From positions 1,302,001 through 1,366,000 of the forward strand of contig NZ_CP121650.1 in assembly GCF_029714405.1 (NCBI RefSeq): 64,000 nucleotides of DNA. The letters are read 5' to 3'. The notes below the pieces were generated by a model. It searched no databases, was not told the DNA's origin, and was given only the letters and a program-made list of their open reading frames with translations. The stretch is from Bradyrhizobium sp. CB82 (GTDB taxonomy: Bacteria > Pseudomonadota > Alphaproteobacteria > Rhizobiales > Xanthobacteraceae). Of this stretch, positions 26,474 through 34,876 are shown piece after piece. A program made the position numbers and the translations under genes. The stretch's first letter is position 1, and every line of letters starts with the position of its first letter.

Positions 26474-27802
26474 GTGCGATTGGGGGGCGTTCGGCGCAAG
26501 CCGAGGTTCAGGGTTCGAGCTAGCCTCCCGATCACTGCGAAATTGGGGGAATGCTTGGGGCATGAATGGTTTAAGAAACGGGGCTATCGCCACTTTGACG
26601 TGTCGGTTGGTCTTTCCTTCGCCGCTTCGGCTTGCGATCCGGCACATGTCGCCAAGCATTCGTGGCTTCCGCTGATTCACTACGTTAAGCGTGTCAAACG
26701 CTACAAGCCAAAGGACGGGAAGACGGTCTATAAGGATCGTGACATCATGTTCGCGTCGCACCGCGACGCCTGCATTCTTACCAAATACGCCTATGAAATC
26801 GGTAAGCTGCTTGATCTGCATTATAAGCAAGCAAAGCTAGACGATCACGTTATCGCCTATCGCAAGCTTGGGCAGGCCAACTACCATTTTTCAGCGAAGG
26901 CTTACCGTTTCGTCCAAGATCATCAGCCTTGTGTCGTGCTTTGCTTCGACATCACCGGATTCTTCGACAATCTTGACCATGCCATCCTTAAGAACCGGCT
27001 GAAGCGTCTGCTAGGCGTCAAGGAGATCTCCCCGGATTGGTATGCTGTTTTCCGGCATGTCACGAAATTCAGCAAGGTTGAGCGCAAGGCGCTGGAAGCC
27101 CATCCGGTGTTCACCGAGAGGATAAAGCAGGGCGGTCGCGAGCCGATTGCGACGATCGCAGAGCTTCATAAAGCGGGCGTCGCGATCGTCACCAATCCCG
27201 ACAGGTTTGGTATTCCGCAAGGAACGCCAATCAGTAGCGCGTTTTCGAATCTTTACATGATGGATGTGGATGCCGCGATGGCTAGTGCCTGCGCGAAGAT
27301 CGGCGGCCTGTATCAGCGGTACTCGGACGACATTCTCGTGATTTGTCCGGTCCATGAGGAAGCCGAGATCGCGAAAACGCTGAAAGCGGTTATTGACGAC
27401 CACAAGCTTGAGATCAAGGACGAGAAAACCGAACGGGCAGAGTTCGGAGCCGGGAGCGATAAGAACTTTCAGTATCTAGGATTCAACATGTCGAAGGACG
27501 GGGCTTCGATCCGACCTTCGTCGATGGCGCGGCAGTGGCGCAAAGCCAAACGCGCCATCGCAACCACGACGAAAATTGGCGAAAAGGCGATCGCGGAAGG
27601 TCGCGCGGTCAAGATTTTCACCAAGAGGCTGCGCCGGCGTTTTGCTCCGGTCGGAGCCCGTAACTTCTCCAAGTACGCGCGGCATGCGGCCGATGCTTTC
27701 GGCTCCAAGCAAGTTGTTCGACAGGCCATGAAGTTTGAACGGATGGCAGATCAGGCCATTCGTGAGATCGAAAAGATCACGAAGTTACCGAACGGAAGCT
27801 AA
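26474..27802 (+). CDS. Reverse transcriptase, defence-type (Drt2-like)
   Basis: Up to 442 aa. RT motifs in order: CFDITGFFDNLDH (catalytic Asp), FGIPQGTPISSAFSNLYMMD, and the catalytic box QRYSDDILVI with DD at about 285-286, then FQYLGFNM. There is no maturase X domain or HNH, so it is not a group II intron protein. The N-terminal part (WFKKRGYRHFD, HSWLPLIHYVKRVKRYK, FASHRDACIL) matches my recollection of the Drt2/UG2 class of anti-phage RTs. The YSDD box differs from the more usual YADD/YCDD. The start is uncertain: GTG at 26474 or an in-frame TTG near 26547. It sits in the island with HipBA and the cyclase/ubiquitin-like locus. Confidence 0.75.
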   Translation: MRLGGVRRKPRFRVRASLPITAKLGECLGHEWFKKRGYRHFDVSVGLSFAASACDPAHVAKHSWLPLIHYVKRVKRYKPKDGKTVYKDRDIMFASHRDACILTKYAYEIGKLLDLHYKQAKLDDHVIAYRKLGQANYHFSAKAYRFVQDHQPCVVLCFDITGFFDNLDHAILKNRLKRLLGVKEISPDWYAVFRHVTKFSKVERKALEAHPVFTERIKQGGREPIATIAELHKAGVAIVTNPDRFGIPQGTPISSAFSNLYMMDVDAAMASACAKIGGLYQRYSDDILVICPVHEEAEIAKTLKAVIDDHKLEIKDEKTERAEFGAGSDKNFQYLGFNMSKDGASIRPSSMARQWRKAKRAIATTTKIGEKAIAEGRAVKIFTKRLRRRFAPVGARNFSKYARHAADAFGSKQVVRQAMKFERMADQAIREIEKITKLPNGS

Positions 27803-28340
27803 GGAAACCGCAGCTTCTTCCGTGCACGCAACGCAATAACCATGGACCGGTCTAGCCCCAGAGGTCGAGACCGTCTGACGCGTCTTCATAACGCGACCGA
27901 ACTTCGGCCGCGAACCTCATAGGCTATGCCGTGCCACAAAAGGCGACCGCTGATACCGCGAACGTAAGTCACCACATTCTCGCTTGCAACGTTGCCGGCG
28001 GCCCGTTTCACATTTACGGCCTGCTCCGGCTATGCCTAAGGGGTTCTCGCCTGTCGCTCAGCCAACCCCGGCTGCTGAAGACCCTTGCGCAGCAAACGGT
28101 GAATTAGCGAGGTTGCATCGCGGAGAGTCATAGGCTTTTCCGGACGCTCAAATTCCTGTTTGGCATGGCGAAGCGTGCTCGCGGACCTTTTCATCAGCTT
28201 GATTTGCGATGGCGGCGCTCAGTCGAGCTTTGAGAAACCGGCCCCGCCATCGCCGAATCGAAGTTCTAGGCATTCAATTGCTTGTAGATGTTGATCCTCG
28301 AAGTCCGCGGGCGAGAGGCTTCCGAAGTCGTATGGCACGC
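27803..28340. other. No supported gene
   Basis: A 52-codon minus-strand frame (about 28040-28198, MKRSASTLRHAKQEFERPEK) exists but overlaps another open frame of similar quality and has no clear ribosome site. The rest shows no coding signal. Confidence 0.3.
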
Positions 28341-29564
28341 TCAGAGCTCATTGTAGATCGGGATCGTCGCGGCGTGCGCATCGACGACTTCGACGACCTT
28401 CTTCTCTAGGGGAAGGTCCGCCTTTTGCCTCGCCCAAACCTCCTTGAAGCGCTGGACAGTTTCCGCGGCGGTATCAACGGCCAGCTTCTCCGAAATCTTC
28501 GCCTTAGCGGCTAGATGCATCAGTTCGTCTTTGGAGAATTCGGCCATCTTCTTCGTGCGCGAATAGTTCAGCGCCATCTTGTCGTCCGCAATGTACGGTA
28601 TGGTCGACAGCAGGTCGTAGGCGGGCGAAAGAACGGGCGTACGTCGGTCGGGGTAGATCAATGACCAGTTCTTCAGGTGCATGTCGGCGTTGCCGATCAG
28701 CGTGCTGAATACGAGTCGCCGGATGAATTCGGCGATGCCGGCGTCTCCGGTTTCGATGCCGAGAACGCGCGCGATGCTTCGGTAGTTGGCCTTGTCGTAC
28801 TTCTCATCCGGAAAGACGCCGAATACCTGCGCGAAATCTTCCATATGGACCGCGCCGTCGGCGGTGCGGTCGAATCGCTTCACGGCGAGCGCCCGCCCCT
28901 TCAGTTCGCCGATCCCCTCCGGCAGACCTTTGATCGCGTCGACGTCGATCAGTTGCAGTTCAGGAACGTCCATACCCATCGCCTTCGCCAGGGACATCAT
29001 GGAGTATTCGTTTTCAGGCACGCCGGGATACTGATGTGACGGCAGCTTGACGATCCATGAACCGCCGACACCTTCGACGGGAATAGTTAGGCCGCCTTTC
29101 TTGGGATCGTTCTTGAGCGCTGAGAACTTCAGCTGCACGCCCGCGAGCGAGAAGCGCAGCATGTTCTGCCGCTCGTCCGGCGTGAGATCCTCCTCAACCT
29201 GGGGCGGCAATGCTTCTCCGTCCGCCGGATGGACCGACAGGGCGCCCGGAAGGTCCCGCCCCAGCATCCATAGGAGGAAGAACTCGCGCCTTTCCTTCAC
29301 GCCTGCGCGTTCCGCGAGGTAGCGACGCAGGGGGCCTTCCGGCAGAAGGTTGGAGAAGAAAGGCGGGAGGACTTGTTGGTACGGCTTGAACGAGGTGAGC
29401 AGGTTTCCGAACGAGTCCTTGAAGGACAGGCTCAAGGTGGAGCGGTCGGGGTCGTCGATGTAGTCCTGGTTGAAGGCGAGCAGCGAACGGTCACCCTGCA
29501 CGAGCGTGAGGGTCGCAATCGGGGTGTCGTGCAGGCGTACGTCTAGAACCGATACGTCAGGCAT
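28341..29564 (-). CDS. hipA: HipA-type toxin kinase
   Basis: A 407-aa HipA serine/threonine kinase. N-terminal subdomain 1 (FSNLLPEGPLRRYLAE) is followed by the kinase core: SLAGVQLKFSA, WIVKLPSHQYPGVPENEY (ATP Lys), the catalytic loop LIGNADMHLKNWSL (Asp-x-His-x-Lys-Asn) and the metal Asp in LSPAYDLLST. Family members phosphorylate glutamyl-tRNA synthetase or other targets and arrest growth. Its start overlaps the hipB stop by 8 nt, so the two are translationally coupled. Confidence 0.92.
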   Translation of the reverse strand: MPDVSVLDVRLHDTPIATLTLVQGDRSLLAFNQDYIDDPDRSTLSLSFKDSFGNLLTSFKPYQQVLPPFFSNLLPEGPLRRYLAERAGVKERREFFLLWMLGRDLPGALSVHPADGEALPPQVEEDLTPDERQNMLRFSLAGVQLKFSALKNDPKKGGLTIPVEGVGGSWIVKLPSHQYPGVPENEYSMMSLAKAMGMDVPELQLIDVDAIKGLPEGIGELKGRALAVKRFDRTADGAVHMEDFAQVFGVFPDEKYDKANYRSIARVLGIETGDAGIAEFIRRLVFSTLIGNADMHLKNWSLIYPDRRTPVLSPAYDLLSTIPYIADDKMALNYSRTKKMAEFSKDELMHLAAKAKISEKLAVDTAAETVQRFKEVWARQKADLPLEKKVVEVVDAHAATIPIYNEL

Positions 29565-30138
29565 CGTCGTCCTCGTCGTCGAGAGCGTAGGCAGGGCGGG
29601 GGGCTTCTACGGGATGTGCGATCCTATTGCGCAGACCCTGCAACACGCCCGCGGAATTTTCCAGCACGGCCTTAGGTATCGGTTCGGCTGGATCACTGCG
29701 CAGGGTCTCGACGATGTCCGCGACGAGAGCCAGGTCGGTTTTCGAAAGATGGACCTGCTTCAGGAAACGGAAGTATTCGGCGATGCGATCGAGCGCGGCG
29801 GAGCTGCCGTAGCGTTTCCTTTGTCTGGAAACGATTCGTTCGGCCCTGGCGAAGAGGTCCGACGATCCCTTCGCGGAGGAGAATTCGGTGGCGGCGTTCG
29901 AGCGCAGTACGCCTTCCACCGCAGGAAGAAGCTTCTTGGGCACCAGTACGACTTCGAGGTCCAGTGCCCGCGCCATCTGGATGAAACTGGACAGACCCGG
30001 TTCGAGGCGGCCGGTCTCGATTTGCGAGATATGCGCCTGGGTCAATCCCGCGCGGACCGCCAGCGCGCGTTGGCTCATGTCTGCCTTGGCACGTTGGGCG
30101 TGCACGGCCTTGATGAGCTCTTCGCTTTGGTACGACAC
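29557..30138 (-). CDS. hipB: HipB-like XRE antitoxin with a long C-terminal extension
   Basis: A 193-aa protein with an XRE helix-turn-helix at about residues 10-65 (SQRALAVRAGLTQAHISQIE), then an extra helical region of about 120 residues (YFRFLKQVHLSKTDLALVAD, AVLENSAGVLQGLRNRIA) ending in an acidic tail (DDEDDDA). Usual HipB proteins are 70-110 aa, so the extension is unusual and may form the HipA-binding part. It would repress its own AT-rich promoter at 30139-30275. Confidence 0.85.
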   Translation of the reverse strand: MSYQSEELIKAVHAQRAKADMSQRALAVRAGLTQAHISQIETGRLEPGLSSFIQMARALDLEVVLVPKKLLPAVEGVLRSNAATEFSSAKGSSDLFARAERIVSRQRKRYGSSAALDRIAEYFRFLKQVHLSKTDLALVADIVETLRSDPAEPIPKAVLENSAGVLQGLRNRIAHPVEAPRPAYALDDEDDDA

Positions 30139-30275
30139 GATACAAGATCCTAATCATCCAGAAGATTTGATAAGTTTCATATATCGGATTGGGCCGCTTT
30201 GCAAGTACTGATAATTATTATTGTCAAATTTGTTATTAGATAATTAAAATATATCAAACTAAAGCGCCCGCTAGG
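30139..30275 (-). promoter_or_regulatory. AT-rich hipBA promoter/operator region
   Basis: A sharp drop in GC directly upstream of hipB. TGATAATTATTATTGTCA at 30209-30226 is a near-palindrome with one mismatched pair, and several further TTATTAG/TATATCA-like segments follow. XRE antitoxins bind such dyads; this is the probable self-regulation site. Confidence 0.5.
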
Positions 30276-30481
30276 AACCATTCTGAACCCCGTGGACCAG
30301 CTATCCGACCGCCCGCAGTCTCCAAAACTGCTCGAACGCGGGCCGGCAGCCGTCGTCGTCAGGTCGCCCGGTCGCTGCCCACAGGCGTGGTCCAGACGCC
30401 CCCTGTCCGAAACCCGCCAGATCGCATTGGTGCCGCATAAGCGACGGCGTCAGTGCGCGAGGTCTCCACGATCGCTCGGAT

Positions 30482-30955
30482 CTACACCATGACGTATCGC
30501 GTACTCACCTCGTTGACGAGGTGCTCACGGCCGCGAAACATTTCCAGCGGGCGCCGTCCGACCACATCTTCCCGTCGCCGAAGACCGGTGGCCAGATGCC
30601 GGGCTTCACCAAGATGCTCAACCGCCTGGTCAAAGAAGCGGGTGTCGACAAGTTCACGATGCATGACTTAGGGCGCAGCTTTCGCACCATCATGTCGCGC
30701 CGCGGCTACGACAACGAGATCCAGCGGTTGTGTGTCGGGCACAAGCCAGGCGGAATCGATCAATTCTACAATCATGATAACCAGAGGATCATCCGCAAGA
30801 TGGCGTTCGAAGCGGTTCATGACTCCATCGCGGACTTGGTCGGTGCGATACGCGTCGGCAAGGTCGTGCGCCTGCAGCGGACCAATCCGCTCGACCCCAT
30901 CAAGGCGGAGCTGCTCTCCCGTCTCCGTGAGCATTATGCAGCTAGGGCGGCTTAG
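30482..30955 (+). pseudogene. Truncated second integrase (3' end only)
   Basis: The last 150 or so residues of a tyrosine recombinase, close in sequence to the integrase at 24376-25707, with no arm, core-binding or first catalytic-Arg segment. It keeps the second His (CVGHKPGG) and a Tyr (IDQFYNHDN), but the catalytic Arg of the HDLRRS box is Gly (HDLGRS). It is part of the long direct repeat and is a dead relic of an older island end. Confidence 0.85.
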
Positions 30956-31146
30956 CGGTCTTATCGCATCTGGCCAGATAGTCCCGCACCGCATCGACAC
31001 GATAGAGCGGGCGGCCATCGACATAGCGCCATTTCAGCGGGTGGTTCGGATCGCGCCGCCACTGCTCCAGCGCGCCGGGCGTGCGCCGGATGACGGCGGC
31101 CGCTTCCAATGCCGTCAAATTAGAGCTGCCCGGCAGCGTATCGATA
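30482..31146. repeat. Long direct repeat, copy B (int 3' end plus AlpA-like gene)
   Basis: Second copy of the segment at 25236-25893, same orientation. It marks either a previous integration boundary or a duplication that captured the RT and HipBA cargo between the copies. Confidence 0.8.
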
Positions 31147-31196
31147 TCGAACGTCGCGGGCGGCGGCATGCCACGGTTTTTGCGATGGCGCTTCAT
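30942..31196 (-). CDS. AlpA-like helix-turn-helix DNA-binding protein (paralogue)
   Basis: An 84-aa protein from the ATG at 31196 (MKRHRKNRGMPP), with SSNLTALEAAAVIRRTPGAL and WRYVDGRPLYRVDAVRDYL, near-identical in its core to 25652-25918. An in-frame start at 31313 is possible but adds non-homologous residues. It overlaps the integrase remnant's stop by 14 nt. An excisionase-type role is inferred. Confidence 0.65.
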   Translation of the reverse strand: MKRHRKNRGMPPPATFDIDTLPGSSNLTALEAAAVIRRTPGALEQWRRDPNHPLKWRYVDGRPLYRVDAVRDYLARCDKTAKPP

Positions 31197-31537
31197 CACA
31201 GGCAGCGTTTCCGCACGATCTGGCGACCCCAACGCCTCGATCCGAGTCCTTTCGTCCTTGCCGCCCATGCCTTCGCACCGAACCACGATCGGTCTTGGGC
31301 AATAGGATCGCAAGTCTCTCCAGCAAAAAAGAAATCTAGAGCGCAGGTGTGGCTCTTGGGTACCGTGGCGTACGAATCGGACGAACGGGGGATAATCTCG
31401 TCACTCCGATCCGCGCAGATCAAGCGAATGGGCGGCATCAAGCCTGGCACATGAGGCCACAGCCGAGGCGACAACAGCACATCTTGCCTTTCGCGGTGTC
31501 CTTGGCAATTTGCCGAGCGATACCTAGATGAGCGCAA

Positions 31538-31567
31538 TTGACAGTTCCGCACCGGATTCGGGTGCGG
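31538..31567 (+). promoter_or_regulatory. TTGACA box and hairpin/dyad before the cyclase operon
   Basis: TTGACA at 31538-31543 is followed by the perfect dyad CCGCACC-GGATTCG-GGTGCGG at 31547-31567, ending 28 nt before the cyclase ATG. No good -10 follows at 17 nt, so the dyad may be an operator or a leader hairpin instead. Upstream of this, 31197-31537 holds no gene. Confidence 0.35.
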
Positions 31568-31595
31568 GTGATATTTCAGGGGATACCGAATAGCC

Positions 31596-33146
31596 ATGGG
31601 TACTTGGAATAGTGGTCGCGCGACCAAACGGATCGACGCTAAGATCGATTCGTTGCCTCTCAAGGATATCGAGATCAAGGAGTACGTCCGCGAAACCGAT
31701 CTCGCGGGCCTGTCGGGCAGCACCGCGTACCGGGTCGATGGCGTCCATCTGTATGCCGATATCTTGAACCTGAAGGACATTCTGAACGTCACCACGGTCG
31801 AGGGCGAGACCTGCCATAAGCGCACGCTCCGCTTCCTTAATATGCACTACCGTGCCGCGCATCGTATCATCGCCGCCGTCGAATCGATCTTCGTCGACTT
31901 CCACAATCAGCGGCTTCACACCGTCTTCACCAAGCCATACGACGACGAGGCGAAACGCATTCATCGCGCGGTTGCGACCGCGCAGTTGATCATCGACGTC
32001 CTGGCGCGCACCGGCGAGGATGCCGATCATCCGGCGGCCAAGGTCCGGGTCGGGATCGACACCGGCAAGGCGCTCGCGGTTAACAACGGCAGGCGGGGTC
32101 ACCGGGAACCGCTCTTTCTTGGACGGCCGGCCAACCATGCTGCCAAGCGCGCGGGCGGCGGCTCCGCGCAGGGTATCTTCCTGACCAACGAAGCGCGCAA
32201 GGCAATCGGCCTTGCCGAAGCGCAGGATGTCGACAAGACGCCGCTCAGCGCCGAGGAAATCGCAAAGAGCCAGCAGGCGGCCAAGCTGGACGTTACGGTC
32301 GACGGTGTCGTCAAGGATTGGGCAGAGGATCTCAAGAACAACCCGATCGGTGATTTCGTGTTTTCAGGTCATACGCCTCCGTTTTCGACCCTGGATATCG
32401 AGACCCTGTCGGTGAAGAATTCGCGACGACAGGATGCCGCCTCGATCTATGGCGACCTCGATGGCTTCACCGCCTATGTCGGAACCAACATGGGGACGGA
32501 CGCGGGCGCGAAGCACGTCGTGCGCGCGCTGCACGTCCTGCGGTCGGAGCTGGATGCCGTACTGCACGAGGATTTCCAGGGCCGGAAGATCAGATTCATC
32601 GGCGACTGCATCCACGGCGTGCTAGCCGAAGGGACCGCGCAGACGACCGATGCGGTCGAGACCATCAGCAGCATGACTCTTTGCGCGGCGGCGATGCGGA
32701 GCAGCTTCCAGATCGCACTGAGGCGATTGAAGGAAAAGGGGACCGATGCCTCCAGCCTTGGGCTCCAGATTGGCTTCGAGTACGGACCGATCACCGTGAC
32801 ACGCCTGGGCATGAAGGGTGGTCTCGTCCGTTGTGCGGTCAGTCGCGGGATTCTGAACTCCGAGCAGGAGCAGGGCCGCTGCAAGGGCAACCAAACCGCG
32901 ATCGGGGCGAACGCCTATTCGAAATCCAGTCATGGTGTGCATGCGCTCTTCGGGGACATGCGGATCCGTGGGGATCTGGATTATGCGACGGCGCTTGACG
33001 CGATGGCCGGAAAGGGCGACGCGGTCGCGCGTGCGATCAAATCGGCAGCAGGAGCGAGCCTTCTGAAGCCGCAATCGTCGCCCGCCGCACCGCTGAGCTT
33101 CCCCGACCGACCGGCAGGTCCCACGAAGCCGGGCGGCTTTGCGTGA
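31596..33146 (+). CDS. Tandem class III nucleotide cyclase (cyclase A), candidate immune signal synthase
   Basis: A 516-aa protein with two class III cyclase-like domains. Domain 1 (about 45-205) keeps the nucleotide-binding end, VRVGIDTG and LGRPANHAAK (Asn180, Lys184), but lacks the second metal Asp. Domain 2 (about 275-425) has both metal Asp residues, GDLDGFT (Asp287) and RFIGDCIHG (Asp337), but no NxxxR box. Together they would form one pseudo-heterodimeric active site, as in C1/C2 mammalian cyclases. The base used cannot be read off. Residues 490-516 are a Pro/Ala-rich tail ending KPGGFA. The E2-E1 gene starts inside its stop codon (GTGA overlap). Its paralogue is at 38001-39482 with the same N-terminus (WN..RA..RI). 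It is in the position held by the CD-NTase in type II CBASS. Confidence 0.85.
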   Translation: MGTWNSGRATKRIDAKIDSLPLKDIEIKEYVRETDLAGLSGSTAYRVDGVHLYADILNLKDILNVTTVEGETCHKRTLRFLNMHYRAAHRIIAAVESIFVDFHNQRLHTVFTKPYDDEAKRIHRAVATAQLIIDVLARTGEDADHPAAKVRVGIDTGKALAVNNGRRGHREPLFLGRPANHAAKRAGGGSAQGIFLTNEARKAIGLAEAQDVDKTPLSAEEIAKSQQAAKLDVTVDGVVKDWAEDLKNNPIGDFVFSGHTPPFSTLDIETLSVKNSRRQDAASIYGDLDGFTAYVGTNMGTDAGAKHVVRALHVLRSELDAVLHEDFQGRKIRFIGDCIHGVLAEGTAQTTDAVETISSMTLCAAAMRSSFQIALRRLKEKGTDASSLGLQIGFEYGPITVTRLGMKGGLVRCAVSRGILNSEQEQGRCKGNQTAIGANAYSKSSHGVHALFGDMRIRGDLDYATALDAMAGKGDAVARAIKSAAGASLLKPQSSPAAPLSFPDRPAGPTKPGGFA

Positions 33147-34876
33147 GCTGGTACATAACGGACGTTGTACGATTTCGTGCAGAGCGCCAAGGCATCGAGC
33201 TCCTGGCTCAAGAAGCGGAGTGGTTCGCCGTAACTGCCTGGCGGCTGGACGATCGCCTTCGTTTAGTGCTGGACGCCGAAATCGCAGCCGGGGGTCGGGC
33301 CTATCCGATTTACCTCCAGTATCCCGACATGTTTCCACATACCCCGCCGTCGGTGTTTCCGCGCGGGGATGCCGTCAGATGGTCGGCACACCAGTTCGGT
33401 ACTGGTGGCGAGCTCTGCCTTGAATATGGTCCGGACACATGGACCGCCAACAACACCGGCAGAGATCTGATAGAGAGCTGTCATAAGCTGCTCGTGACCG
33501 AGAATCCGGGAGGCGACGAGTTAGGCGACGCGCCCTCGCGCCACGTCGTAAGCCTCGGACAAAGCCTCCGCATCCGATATAGCCGATATCTTCTGACACG
33601 CGCCTTTCGCGTCCTGCTTGGCGAGCTTCCCTTGCGCGTTCCGCTCGAAGCCAACCTCGTGTCCCTCTATCACAAGGAATCCGTCGTCCATGTGGTCGAC
33701 AAGGTGACGCTGGCCGACGGCACGCAATGGACGGATCCCACCGTCCCGTCGCAGTTGGGGCCCGAATACACCGAACGCCGCGTGCCGATATGCCGATGGG
33801 ATGAGACCGATACGCCACCTTCGACGGAAAGCCTGGACGAGTTCGACAGCGGGTTTGCTGCCGTCGGAAACACGCTCGAAGCAAGGTATGGTTTGGTCGT
33901 GCACGGCTCCGAGCTGTCGGTCTATTTCCTCGACAGAAAAAAGAGCTCGGTCGTGGACGTCGCCGTCATATCGCCTCCGCCGGAAGCGACGCGTCTCGAC
34001 GCCGCTCATTCGGTGCTCGCGGCAAAGAAGGTCGCGATCGTCGGGTGCGGGTCGCTCGGCAGCAAGGCGGCGACCATGCTCGCGAGATCCGGTGTCGGCG
34101 GTTTCGTGCTCGTCGATGACGACATTCTGCTTCCCGATAACCTGGTCCGGAACGACCTCGATTGGCGGGACGCCGGAGTGCACAAGGTGCCGGCGCTCGC
34201 TCGACGTCTGCAGTTCGTGAATCCGTCGGTCGATGTCTTGCAATGGCGTGTGCCTCTTGGCGGGCAGGAGGCCAACGAGAGTGCCGATGCCACGTTGAAA
34301 CGAATATCTGAATGCGACCTCGTGCTGGATGCGACGGCCGATCCCAATGTGCTGAATCTGCTCTCGGCAGTGGCCGCGTCCGCGAAGAAGCCCGTAATCT
34401 GGGCGGAAGTATTCGGCGGCGGGTTCGGCGGCCTGATCGCCAGGTATCGACCGGGGATCGAGCCACCGCCACCATTCATGCGGCGCGCCATCGAGAACTG
34501 GTTCGGCGAAAAGGGATCGTTGCCGAGAAGATCGCATCGGCCGTACGAAGCGATTGGCGCCGGCATTGACGTACCCATGACCGCCGACGACGCGGACGTT
34601 TCCGTGATCGCGGCCCACGCTGCCCGGCTCGCCATCGATCTGTTGGTCGATCGTAGCCCGTCTCTATTTCCCAACTCGGTCTATGCGATCGGCCTTGGCG
34701 CGGATTCGGTGTTTTCTCAGCCGTTCGACACCTATCCGATCGATGTCGGTCCGCCACCGCCGGAGCCTGAAGTCGTCGAGCTGTCGGACCAGGAAAAGGT
34801 CACGGAGATCGCCACGTTGCTCGAGTTGCTGAAGGACAAGATCGGTGGAGCTGATCCTACCGCGCAAGATAACTGA
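33143..34876 (+). CDS. E2-E1 fusion (Cap2-like ubiquitin-type conjugation enzyme)
   Basis: A 577-aa protein starting with GTG and overlapping the cyclase stop by 4 nt. N-terminal UBC/E2-like domain (about 1-120): YPIYLQYPDMFPHTPPSVFP and the candidate catalytic Cys92 in GGELCLEYGPDTW. A middle linker is followed by a ThiF/E1 adenylation domain from about 293: VAIVGCGSLGSKAATML (nucleotide loop), LVDDDILLPDNLVRNDL (Arg/Asn), and LDATADPN. There is no Cys after residue 391, so the E1 thioester Cys expected in the crossover loop is not visible. The domain order equals that of CBASS Cap2, which conjugates the nucleotidyltransferase C-terminus to targets. Its probable substrate here is the tail of cyclase A. 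Confidence 0.88.
   Translation: MSWYITDVVRFRAERQGIELLAQEAEWFAVTAWRLDDRLRLVLDAEIAAGGRAYPIYLQYPDMFPHTPPSVFPRGDAVRWSAHQFGTGGELCLEYGPDTWTANNTGRDLIESCHKLLVTENPGGDELGDAPSRHVVSLGQSLRIRYSRYLLTRAFRVLLGELPLRVPLEANLVSLYHKESVVHVVDKVTLADGTQWTDPTVPSQLGPEYTERRVPICRWDETDTPPSTESLDEFDSGFAAVGNTLEARYGLVVHGSELSVYFLDRKKSSVVDVAVISPPPEATRLDAAHSVLAAKKVAIVGCGSLGSKAATMLARSGVGGFVLVDDDILLPDNLVRNDLDWRDAGVHKVPALARRLQFVNPSVDVLQWRVPLGGQEANESADATLKRISECDLVLDATADPNVLNLLSAVAASAKKPVIWAEVFGGGFGGLIARYRPGIEPPPPFMRRAIENWFGEKGSLPRRSHRPYEAIGAGIDVPMTADDADVSVIAAHAARLAIDLLVDRSPSLFPNSVYAIGLGADSVFSQPFDTYPIDVGPPPPEPEVVELSDQEKVTEIATLLELLKDKIGGADPTAQDN

Noticed and set aside
31538..31567. Rho-independent terminator before the cyclase operon
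   Set aside because: The dyad lacks a T tract and is followed directly by the gene; an operator or leader hairpin is more likely.
33521..34618. 365-codon minus-strand frame over the E2-E1 gene
   Set aside because: Antisense shadow; the plus frame has the adenylation and E2 motifs.
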